Assembly: GCF_019130065.1 (NCBI RefSeq)
Contig: NZ_JAHSPG010000010.1
Span: 1 to 64,000 of the forward strand
Length of the DNA: 64,000 nucleotides
Direction: 5' to 3'
From: Pinibacter aurantiacus
Lineage (GTDB): Bacteria > Bacteroidota > Bacteroidia > Chitinophagales > Chitinophagaceae
In this document: positions 35,501-41,747 of the stretch, in pieces
Position numbering within the stretch: the first letter of the stretch is position 1
Layout: the number at the start of each line of letters is the position of its first letter
The notes under the pieces: model-generated
The model's input: the letters and a program-made list of their open reading frames with translations, nothing else
The model's database searches: none
Told to the model about the DNA's origin: nothing
Program-made: the position numbers and the translations under genes

Positions 35501-36763
35501 CCGGATACAGCCTTTGTCAATGATTTTGCGAAGCGTGGGCTGTTTACAAGAGATCCGCTGTTCAATAACCTGAACAGACAGGATTTTAACCAGCGATTGA
35601 ATATCACTGCACAAGTGATTCCTGTACGTGATCTTGTTATTGACGTGAGCCTTAATAAAACATTTGGTAAAACATACAGCGAGCTTTATAAGGATACAAT
35701 AGGCACCGGAAATTTTGTGAGATTGAGTCCGTATAACTCCGGTAGCTTCAGCGTGTCATTTGTTTCGTTCCAAACGTTGTTTGAGCCATTTAAGCCGAAT
35801 GAGATTACTGAGGCTTTCCAAACATTTGAGAACAATCGTATCGTCATCTCGAAACGTCTGGGTACGGAAAATCCATACTCAGGCACACAGGAACCGGATG
35901 GTTATTACAAAGGATACGGCAAATATTCGCAGGATGTATTGATCCCCGCGTTTGTAGCCGCCTACACGAAAAAGGATCCCATGAGCATCGCGTTGGTAAA
36001 AACTGATAACCCGAACATACGATCTAATCCGTTTGGTGGTTATATACCAAAGCCAAATTGGTCGGTTACTTACAATGGATTAACACGTATTCCGGGGCTG
36101 GAAAAAATATTCTCAAATGTTACGATCAACCATGCGTATAATGGTACGCTAGGCATGAACAGCTTTAACAGCAACTTGCTATACCAGGATCCGCGGAATT
36201 TTAATTATCCTGGATTTATTGATACACTGAGTGGAAACTTTATTCCGTATTTCCTTGTACCTAATATTACTATCTCGGAAGCTTTTGCACCATTGTTCAA
36301 TGTGGATGTGCAAATGGTAAACCAGGTATCAACCAGCTTTGGTTATAAGAAGAGTCGTAGTCTGAGTTTGAGCCTCGTCGATTATCAATTGGCGGAAGCG
36401 CGCTCAACTGAATTTACATTCGGATTTGGCTGGAGAAAAAGAGGTATGCCAATGCCGTTCAAATTGAAGTTGCCGGGACAGAAAGAGTCGTCGAAGAAAT
36501 TGCAGAATGACTTGAACTTGCGTATTGATTTCAGTATTCGTGATGATGCTACTGCAAACAGTCGCCTGGATCAGAATACGGCGTTGCCAACATCCGGACA
36601 AAAAGTGATCACTATTTCACCGTCTATAGATTACGTATTGAACAACCGCATTAACGTGAAATTGTATTTTGATCAAAGAAGAACAGAGCCTAAGGTTTCA
36701 CAATCTGTTCCGATAACAACAACACGAGGCGGTCTGCAGATACGTATTTCGCTGGCTCAATAA
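29531..36763 (+). CDS. sprA: SprA, outer-membrane translocon of type IX secretion and gliding
   Basis: A 2410-residue protein, the length expected for SprA/Sov. An N-terminal signal segment (VGVALLFALGTVNTFAH) is followed by a Pro/Gln-rich linker, then very long stretches of alternating beta-strand pattern for the 36-strand barrel (SprA structures are known from Flavobacterium johnsoniae). GQNIKNPTLPENARKNGGFD, the internal YIDDFEGTRNSIDLRFP and the C-terminal VKLYFDQRRTEPKVSQSVP are characteristic. It exports type IX cargo such as the type B protein encoded at 41.7 kb. The GTG start at 29531 overlaps a TAATTTTG box; a TTG at 29543 is an alternative. RuvA-SprA adjacency recurs in Bacteroidota. 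Confidence 0.95.
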   Translation: MRKALRTRFSNIIRRLRIIVGVALLFALGTVNTFAHQVPPQPVPKQPQQVPQPPAPQTQVPKTPDTLPFPIKDRRGDKITNPEKNAFNLKDPANLQRTVEYDPITRKYYIIEKIGENYYRTPTELTFEEYLKIKAQEQEREYFKKRADVLMGLNRKLPKPKLSVTDNLFNRIFGNGKIDIRPQGNVDILAGYQGQNIKNPTLPENARKNGGFDFDMNANLSVIANIGDKLKLPINYNTLANFDFENQLKLDYTGGPDEIIKKIEAGNVSFSSKGTLIPGAQSLFGIKTQLQFGKLFVTGVLANERSQRQSLGLQGGAATTTYEFRADDYEENRHFLMAQYFRSRYNVAMASLPAVNSLVQILRIEVWVTNKNGSTTDTRDIVGLADLAERHPYHYPAIPSATDSLPYNDANGLYKTIISNPSSRNSSTVTTVLSGMGLQPVQDFEKTFARKLNASEYFFNPQVGFLSLNQPLQADEVLGIAFQYSYNGKTYQVGEFSTDVPPDTTAGKANQKVLFLKLLKATSQRTNIPLWQLMMKNVYALRTKDGSYLSSVQPTDFDLNVLYEQPSLGKKRYLPEGPKSGLPLITLLNLDRLNNNRDPQPDGRFDYIEGFTIISSQARIIFPLLQPFGRDLDSIAFQGAPQELKDKYIFKPLYDTIKEIAKTYANLDRFLISGSAKGSASSDISLGAFNVPQGSVTVTAGGRTLVENVDYVVDYNLGTVKVINNAITNSGIPVNVQFENNANFGLQQRNYLGLRLDYQVKNTAKESFNIGGSLVRLGERPYFNKMNYSEDPIRNTMYGLDFNYRSEVPKITKWLNKLPFYNSNEMSTITAYGEGALLKPGHPPQIGKGNNGLIYIDDFEGTRNSIDLRFPLTNWALASTPQGNNLFPESGLTNDLRYGYNRSKIAWYNIEPNLQDPKSPNNPVKGTNLGDPTVRAVLQGDIYPAKTVDFGQSQLITFDVAYYPTDKGPYNFDPNLTANGKLPNPKQRWGGIMRNIDQTDFETGNVEYIEFWMQDPFLKNRNSSGGQLYFNLGNISEDILKDGKRFFENGLPTPNIPAELDSSNWGHVPGNPIQVTNAFSNDPNDREFQDVGFDGLTDDQERTKFQPYLNQLAALYGAGSPIFQMAFNDPAGDNFKGYRDAEYDQAKSDILARYKNINSPQGNSPIATGSTTTAYTLTPDQEDLNKDNTLNELEEYFQYRVDLSENSFVVGQNYITDKRTFMPSNPGAMEETWYLFRIPIDQYQQKIGNIPDFKSIRFIRMFMTGFEDSLVCRFAKLELVRNQWRGFTYVIDTTGSYTPLPSNSTTTFNVLAVNVEENSSRLPIPYVTPPGVERQQTLSNNNVSLLQNEQALSMQVYNLPKGESRGVFKTMNMDLRQYGRLEMFIHAEAAQNVPVADNDLYAVIRLGADFVSNYYEVRIPLKITQPGVKVDTLIWPTLNNLDIDLNALTKLKINRNNNSNVDTYYKEVQPNGQTYGIIGNPNLGEVRGFFVGVNNVTLGMASTEVWVNELRLSKLNEKGGYAALGRVDIKLADLGSLSISGGVKSIGFGTLEQRVNERSMNQTTQFDAATNLELGKLLPKKASMSIPVYAGYSQTVSMPEYDPYDLDIKLKDKLAAAPSQIKDSIREDAVEVRTLKTISFTNVKYMNTSGRKQHIWSPENFDVSYSFTQEEHHSPLVESDETIKHRAGLGYNYAGQPKFWEPFKKEFRSKSNWYGLIRDFNLNPTPSLLSFRADVNRQFAAFRPRNVGGPKNVIPETFNKYFTFDRYYNLRWDFTRSLNLDFSAVNNARVDEDSGRLTKYERERMWNNFWKGGRNTNYNQTATLTYTLPMAKIPALDWTTVRASYSAKYNWLAASLDAFAKSMGNMISNSRDINFTGDLDFTKLYSKSRYLRAMDWNAPKPGNNKPQAPRNPNDTTRRRTINKPNQNDLPQLNTFEKVIGRIITSVKKVSIQYSEIGNTTLAGYTDSTQFLGMNWKNNFAPGWGYVFGQQPDTAFVNDFAKRGLFTRDPLFNNLNRQDFNQRLNITAQVIPVRDLVIDVSLNKTFGKTYSELYKDTIGTGNFVRLSPYNSGSFSVSFVSFQTLFEPFKPNEITEAFQTFENNRIVISKRLGTENPYSGTQEPDGYYKGYGKYSQDVLIPAFVAAYTKKDPMSIALVKTDNPNIRSNPFGGYIPKPNWSVTYNGLTRIPGLEKIFSNVTINHAYNGTLGMNSFNSNLLYQDPRNFNYPGFIDTLSGNFIPYFLVPNITISEAFAPLFNVDVQMVNQVSTSFGYKKSRSLSLSLVDYQLAEARSTEFTFGFGWRKRGMPMPFKLKLPGQKESSKKLQNDLNLRIDFSIRDDATANSRLDQNTALPTSGQKVITISPSIDYVLNNRINVKLYFDQRRTEPKVSQSVPITTTRGGLQIRISLAQ

Positions 36764-36808
36764 GAGAGCACACGGATGACACGGATTAGACGAATTTACA
36801 CTGAGCAA

Positions 36809-36908
36809 TAACTGAATAACTGAATGACTGAATAACTGAGTGGTCGAAATTTGTAATGCAAAATCGAAAATACACACTCAGTTATTCAGTCATTCAGTTA
36901 TTCAGTTA
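36809..36908. repeat. AATAACTG inverted repeat with perfect 34-nt arms
   Basis: Arms 36809-36842 and 36875-36908 are perfectly complementary, including a variant unit (AATGACTG). The period is 8. The 32-nt loop contains GTCGAAATTTGTAATG. It lies between convergent sprA and the M14 gene and encodes the last residues (VTE) of the latter. Sister copies are at 38659-38755 and 39967-40064. Confidence 0.85.
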
Positions 36909-38628
36909 CCCGGAACACCGGAATTCTCAAGTGCGCTTGCTCATAATACGGAGAATGCATATAAACAAACTGCAACTGTGCCTTTGCATTTGCAGCAAAC
37001 TGCGGATCTGATCTTTTCTTTTCTTCCAATGCCTGTTTTATTTCAGGATGTTGTTGCAGCAGTGCGCCCGCAACATCTTCCAAACGATAATCACTGTACC
37101 ATTCTTTTTGTTGTAAAATCGCATCGAAGAAATTCCAGCTGAAGAAGCTGTCGTCACCTTGCGGCTCAAGCGTTTCAATAATGTACCTGTCGCTGCGCTG
37201 GCCGGTGTAAATAATGTAATCACCCTTTACAAAATGAACCCGCTCTGTGCGTTTGCTAACGACAAGATCAAAATTACGGTGATGCTTTTCGTAAGCCCTG
37301 GGCATACTTTTATAATCATCCACATGATAAAACTCCACAGTGAGAGTTGTGTCTTTTGTTAAGCGTTTTAATTCCACGCCGTTGTTTTTCAAACGGTCTA
37401 TCGCTTCATGCCAGCCCTGCGGAATGATATATGCGGAAGGCTTTTGAATGGTAACGACAGGGTTGAAAGTATTGTAGAATTTTACCTGCTTTTCAAAAGG
37501 TTTTGTATGATCATAGAACATGCGCGGCAAGCCGGTTATATCGCTCGTTTTGGTATTGGTTTGGTAACCTTTGAAAAGCACTTGATCAAACCTGGTTGTA
37601 TCAACAGCCCAGCTAACAGCAAAGTCTTTTTTCTTTCTGTTATTTTCTATGTCCGCTTTTCTTTTTGTAACGATATCGTTGGCAAACAAAGATGATTGCT
37701 CCATGATGGTTTGCATAAAAGCATAGGTGCTCTTCACTCTATCTGCATAAGGTTTTAGCATGTGCGTTTCCGGCACAAAAGCAATAGTTTGAAAAAGTGC
37801 TGCATAGCCGCTGCTGTAGCGGGGAGGATCGTAGTAAGCGTCCCAACCTTTGTCGGGATCGCCATCTTCAAAGTTCACATAAGGAACCATGTCCCAACTT
37901 TTTGCCGACATGCTTTTATACAAAGCAGGCTCGAATGTGGTGTGGACAAAAGCGCCGGTCTCACCGCCCAGCTTATTGTGTTGCGTAGTTAGCAAAGTCA
38001 TTGTGTGCTGGTAGTCTGCACCGTCACTCACATGGTTATCAATAAAAATGTCCGGCTGCAACCATTGAAAAATACGCGTAAATGAAATGGCATCGCGTGA
38101 ATCGTTTTTTATAAAATCGCGGTTCAGATCGAGGTTCTCTGAATTGCCTCTGAACCCGTATTCTTCAGGTCCGTTCTGATTCACCCTTGAAGAAGTGCCA
38201 CGGTCAAGGCAGCCTCCAATATTGTACACAGGAATAATGGCAAATACAACATTATCGGCGGCGACAATTTTATTGGTTGCAAGGTCCCTGATCAGCATCA
38301 TGCTGGCATCAATTCCATCGGGTTCGCCTGGGTGTATGCCGTTGTTTACAAGTACTACCACCTTGTGTTGATTGTGCCATTGCCTGGGATCAAATTTTTT
38401 GTCTTTACTGAAAAGGACAAGATGTAGCGGATAGCCGGCATCCGTCGTATCAAATGTTTTGATTGAGAGTGTAGGAAAAGCAGCTTTTAGCTTTTTGTAA
38501 TACTCAATCGTTTCAAAGTAAGTAGCGGTTTGTTTGCCATTGCTGTTTTCAAATACGGTAGGGAATTTCTGTGCCAGCAGTGTTGTTGCTACAATGCACA
38601 GGGTGAGGAGGATAGATGCTTTCTTCAT
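36898..38628 (-). CDS. M14 family zinc carboxypeptidase, exported
   Basis: A 576-residue protein with a signal peptide (ILLTLCIVATTLLAQ). The zinc site is HPGEPDG (His and Glu, near residues 98-101) with the third ligand in FIDNHVSDGAD (about residue 197). RGNSENLDLNRDF carries the substrate-binding Asn-Arg pair. A catalytic Glu is likely in FVPETHMLKPY. Such enzymes cut C-terminal residues from peptides in the periplasm or outside the cell. The exact subfamily is not assigned. The N-terminus faces another repeat element. Confidence 0.9.
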   Translation of the reverse strand: MKKASILLTLCIVATTLLAQKFPTVFENSNGKQTATYFETIEYYKKLKAAFPTLSIKTFDTTDAGYPLHLVLFSKDKKFDPRQWHNQHKVVVLVNNGIHPGEPDGIDASMMLIRDLATNKIVAADNVVFAIIPVYNIGGCLDRGTSSRVNQNGPEEYGFRGNSENLDLNRDFIKNDSRDAISFTRIFQWLQPDIFIDNHVSDGADYQHTMTLLTTQHNKLGGETGAFVHTTFEPALYKSMSAKSWDMVPYVNFEDGDPDKGWDAYYDPPRYSSGYAALFQTIAFVPETHMLKPYADRVKSTYAFMQTIMEQSSLFANDIVTKRKADIENNRKKKDFAVSWAVDTTRFDQVLFKGYQTNTKTSDITGLPRMFYDHTKPFEKQVKFYNTFNPVVTIQKPSAYIIPQGWHEAIDRLKNNGVELKRLTKDTTLTVEFYHVDDYKSMPRAYEKHHRNFDLVVSKRTERVHFVKGDYIIYTGQRSDRYIIETLEPQGDDSFFSWNFFDAILQQKEWYSDYRLEDVAGALLQQHPEIKQALEEKKRSDPQFAANAKAQLQFVYMHSPYYEQAHLRIPVFRVTE

Positions 38629-38658
38629 GTGTCAGTTTGTGATCTCGCAAAATAAACA

Positions 38659-38755
38659 ATAACTGAATAACTGAGTAACTGAATAACTGAAGGTTGATTT
38701 TCGATTTTGAACGACGACTTTCGAACACTCAGTTATTCGGTTACTCAGTTATTCA
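38659..38755. repeat. Second AATAACTG inverted repeat
   Basis: Arms 38664-38690 and 38729-38755 are complementary with one mismatch over 27 nt, from 8-bp units (AATAACTG, AGTAACTG). It lies in the divergent gap between the M14 and AI-2E-family genes. Confidence 0.8.
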
Positions 38756-38886
38756 TTATTGCCCCGCAGCGTTTAACCTTTCGTTTTACTGTTACATGTG
38801 CAACAACCAATGTGCTTTCCTAAGCGTTTTGTAGTTTTAGTTCGTGGGCTTTGGCATCAAGTGAATTGAGTCATAAAACCTGCACA

Positions 38887-39981
38887 ATGGACATGAGTAA
38901 CGACACTTCCAGACCTGTTAAGTCTGTTTCAACTTCACAGCTGTTCAACACAATTATCCAGTTATTGCTTGTTGCACTTTTAATAAGTTGGTGTTTTCGC
39001 ATATTGAGCCCGTTTATAAATCCTATTGCATGGGCCGCGATACTAGCGGTTGTTCTATATCCTGCCCATCAAAAACTTACCAAAAAGCTAAAGGGAAAAT
39101 CTACACGAGCAGCCGTGATCATCACTGTGCTGTTATTGTGCATTCTTATTGTGCCGGCTGTTTGGTTAAGCTTTACCACTGCCGATGAAATAAAGGAATT
39201 TGTTGCAGACTATAGAGCTGGCAATGTACAACTGCCACCTCCGCGTGAAAATGTGAAAGGTTGGCCCTTCATTGGCGACAAGGCACATGAGCTATGGGTG
39301 CAGGCATCGCAGGGACTTGACACAATTGTAAAAAAATATCCGAAGCAAACGCGTTCTGCCCTTACATCTATTATCGGGCTGCTGGCAAGTACAGCAAAGG
39401 GGTTGCTCTTGTTTACATTTTCGATTATTATCAGTGGCGTATTTCTGTCCTACTCTGAAGCTACGGGACGGTTTGCAAAAAATCTTTTTAACAGGCTAAT
39501 GGGAAGCAATTCTACCATTGATGTTACTTCTATTGTGGTGGTTACGATTCGCAATGTTGTGAAAGGTATATTGGGAGTAGCTTTTATTCAAACCATATTG
39601 GCAGCAATAGGTTTGGTTTTGGCAGGAGTTCCGGCGGCCGGTTTGTGGACATTGCTGTGTTTGATCCTTGCCATTATTCAAATAGGCATTCTGCCCATTT
39701 CTATATGCATCATTGTATACATCTGGAGTACAGGTACTACACTGACTGCTACGCTGCTAACTATTTGGCTGCTACTGGTAGGCCTGTCTGATAACGTTTT
39801 AAAACCCCTGTTGCTTGGTAAGGGTGCACCGGTGCCAATGTTGGTCGTGTTCCTCGGTGCTGTCGGCGGTTTTGTGCTTTCTGGGTTTATGGGACTATTT
39901 ACCGGAGCCGTGGTAATGTCGCTGGGGTATAAGTTGTTTACGTTATGGCTGGAGGGAGAGAATAATCGAATAACTGAATAA
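38887..39981 (+). CDS. AI-2E/PerM family membrane permease
   Basis: A 364-residue integral membrane protein with about eight hydrophobic segments, including LLVALLISWCFRILSPFINP and AAVIITVLLLCILIVPAVWL near the N-terminus and VVFLGAVGGFVLSGFMGLFT near the end. The pattern of paired N-terminal helices, a long soluble segment and a C-terminal helix bundle fits the AI-2E transporter (PF01594) family. Known members carry AI-2 or ions; the substrate here is unknown. A TTG 12 codons upstream is rejected for the ATG at 38887. The last residues (RITE) come from the repeat that follows. Confidence 0.88.
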   Translation: MDMSNDTSRPVKSVSTSQLFNTIIQLLLVALLISWCFRILSPFINPIAWAAILAVVLYPAHQKLTKKLKGKSTRAAVIITVLLLCILIVPAVWLSFTTADEIKEFVADYRAGNVQLPPPRENVKGWPFIGDKAHELWVQASQGLDTIVKKYPKQTRSALTSIIGLLASTAKGLLLFTFSIIISGVFLSYSEATGRFAKNLFNRLMGSNSTIDVTSIVVVTIRNVVKGILGVAFIQTILAAIGLVLAGVPAAGLWTLLCLILAIIQIGILPISICIIVYIWSTGTTLTATLLTIWLLLVGLSDNVLKPLLLGKGAPVPMLVVFLGAVGGFVLSGFMGLFTGAVVMSLGYKLFTLWLEGENNRITE

Positions 39982-40064
39982 CTGAATAACCGAGTAGTTG
40001 AAATTCGTAATGAATGATTGAATGTGACATTCAGTTATTCAGTCATTCAGTTACTCAGTTAATG
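39967..40064. repeat. Third AATAACTG inverted repeat
   Basis: Left arm about 39967-39996 and right arm 40028-40064, imperfectly complementary, with 8-bp units (AATAACTG, TCATTCAG). The loop TTGAAATTCGTAATG resembles that of the copy at 36809-36908. It overlaps the permease gene's 3' end. Confidence 0.75.
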
Positions 40065-40074
40065 AAATAAAAAA

Positions 40075-40110
40075 AGGCGATAGAGAACTATCACCTCGTT
40101 GTTCTTTTTT
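40075..40110. terminator. Bidirectional terminator
   Basis: AGGCGATAG (40075-40083) and CTATCACCT (40088-40096) form a stem with one G-T pair. A run of A precedes it and a run of six T follows at 40105-40110. It can end both the permease transcript and the convergent minus-strand gene. Confidence 0.75.
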
Positions 40111-40134
40111 ATCTTAAAATTTACCAGAGACAAT

Positions 40135-40623
40135 TTAATTTGCTCTCCTGAACATCATCACATAACCGCTCAACGTCTTTTTCTTGTTCTTGTTAACCTG
40201 CACGGGTTTGAGCATGTGATATTCCGAGAACTGGGATGTGTAATTAAACGTGATTATATTACCGTCAACATCTCCCCACATATTCTTTTTGTAAATAACC
40301 TGCTTTTCGTTCCAATCAAACATCCTTACTTCATAAAGTTTGGAGTCGGGCTCGCCAATAAAAACAAACTGATAATTTCCACCTTGCGTTAATGGCATAA
40401 TCACCGGCATCTCATATTCACTTTCCATAGCCATCGAAGCTTCGCGTAAGAGAGTAAAACCTTGCGAAGTGTATAACTTTTTTAAGCTATCTATTTGTGG
40501 TTTAAAAGATTCATTCAAAAAACTGCGTTGCTTGATGACGTCTTCTTGCGCGTGAATTACTGCAAAAGACATGCAACAACATAGTAATAAGGTTAAGAAC
40601 CTGAAAAATTTAACTTTTTTCAT
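40135..40623 (-). CDS. Small exported protein of unknown function
   Basis: A 162-residue protein with a clear signal peptide (FFRFLTLLLCCCMSFAVIHAQ). The mature part begins with charged helical sequence and ends in beta-rich sequence (GNYQFVFIGEPDSKLYEVRM, then MWGDVDGNIITFNYTSQF). I do not recognise a family. It is probably periplasmic. It stands alone; the upstream gap to the SDR gene (40624-40781) shows nothing clear. Confidence 0.75.
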   Translation of the reverse strand: MKKVKFFRFLTLLLCCCMSFAVIHAQEDVIKQRSFLNESFKPQIDSLKKLYTSQGFTLLREASMAMESEYEMPVIMPLTQGGNYQFVFIGEPDSKLYEVRMFDWNEKQVIYKKNMWGDVDGNIITFNYTSQFSEYHMLKPVQVNKNKKKTLSGYVMMFRRAN

Positions 40624-40781
40624 GGTAATGGTCTCTGGTCTTGGATTAAAAATATTAACACTATGGTTAATCTTTTTTCAATGGAAAAGGATTCATGAGT
40701 ACAGTACAACTACTAATGTAATTTACGTAATCTCTCTAAAAGAAACGCAGGTTTTTTCAGAGTATTGCGTAAGTGCAAAAA

Positions 40782-41537
40782 TTATTTATAAGTATAGAAA
40801 GAATTGGCCTGAGCAAGGCAGGTTAATACAAGGTCGTTAATGCAAACATGTTCGGGCAGGGTAGTGGTATAATAAATCACATTTGCTACATCTTCCGCGC
40901 TAAGTGGTTGGTAACCTTCGTATATTTTGTCGGCCTGCGACTTGTCTCCCTTGAACCGAACCATTGAAAACTCGGTTTCTGCAGCTCCCGGGTGAATGGC
41001 TGTTACTTTTATTTTGTGTTTCAGCAGGTCAATTCTCATCGATTGGCTGATGGCATCTACAGCATGTTTTGTAGCGCAATAAACATTACCCTTCTCGTAC
41101 ACCTCTTTCGCTGCTGTAGAGCCAAGGTTGATGATGTGGCCCTTTTTTCTTTCCGTCATTAAAGGAAGCACAGCCTTCGACACATACAGCAATCCCTTTA
41201 CATTGGTATCCAGCATGTTCTCCCAATCTTCCATGGAAGCTTCGTCAAAATGATCTCGTCCTGCAGCAAGACCGGCATTGTTTACCAGTACGTCGATGGC
41301 TTTCCATTCCACGGGCAAACTGTTGATGGAAGAAAATGCATCTTCGCGGCTGCGAACATCAAAACAAAGCGGATGTACTTTTACGCCGTGTTTTTCCTCC
41401 AATTCTTTTTTCAGTTCATCCAGTCTCTCCTTTCTCCGTCCCGTAATAATCACATTGTATTTGTTTGAAGCAAAAATTTCCGCTGTTGCTTTGCCAAAGC
41501 CCGAAGTGGCACCTGTAACCAAAACGATCTTGCTCAT
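40782..41537 (-). CDS. Short-chain dehydrogenase/reductase
   Basis: A 251-residue SDR. The NADP-binding motif is VTGATSGFGKAT, followed by ITGRRKERLDEL, where the Arg pair favours NADPH. The structural NAG motif is DVLVNNAGLA. The catalytic residues are Ser in INLGSTAAKEVYEKGNVYCATK with Tyr and Lys in YCATKHA. HPGAAETEFS is also typical. It resembles the YdfG/L-allo-threonine dehydrogenase group; the substrate is not known. Confidence 0.92.
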   Translation of the reverse strand: MSKIVLVTGATSGFGKATAEIFASNKYNVIITGRRKERLDELKKELEEKHGVKVHPLCFDVRSREDAFSSINSLPVEWKAIDVLVNNAGLAAGRDHFDEASMEDWENMLDTNVKGLLYVSKAVLPLMTERKKGHIINLGSTAAKEVYEKGNVYCATKHAVDAISQSMRIDLLKHKIKVTAIHPGAAETEFSMVRFKGDKSQADKIYEGYQPLSAEDVANVIYYTTTLPEHVCINDLVLTCLAQANSFYTYK

Positions 41538-41540
41538 AGT

Positions 41541-41740
41541 AAGTTGTGAGTTTTGAGTTCTAAGTTATGAGTAAGAACGCAGATTCTCATGATTGTCATG
41601 ATTTTTCAAGATTTGAAATTTTGAGATTTTAAATTTTTAGGGAGTCGTGCGAATAGGAATAAATGCATTTCGATGCTCGAATATTGCGAAGCATCAGATC
41701 TCAAATCATCAAAATCATGACGATCATGAAAATCTGCGTT
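41541..41740. repeat. Heptad arm plus long TCATGAT inverted repeat
   Basis: First a period-7 run (AGTTGTG, AGTTTTG, AGTTCTA, AGTTATG) at 41541-41573 in the SDR leader. Then near-perfect arms at about 41577-41620 and 41697-41740, both containing TCATGAT and AACGCAGATT, enclosing GATGCT/AGCATC (about 41672-41695). It lies between the SDR gene and the end of the type IX cargo gene. Confidence 0.75.
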
Positions 41741-41747
41741 CCGTCTC

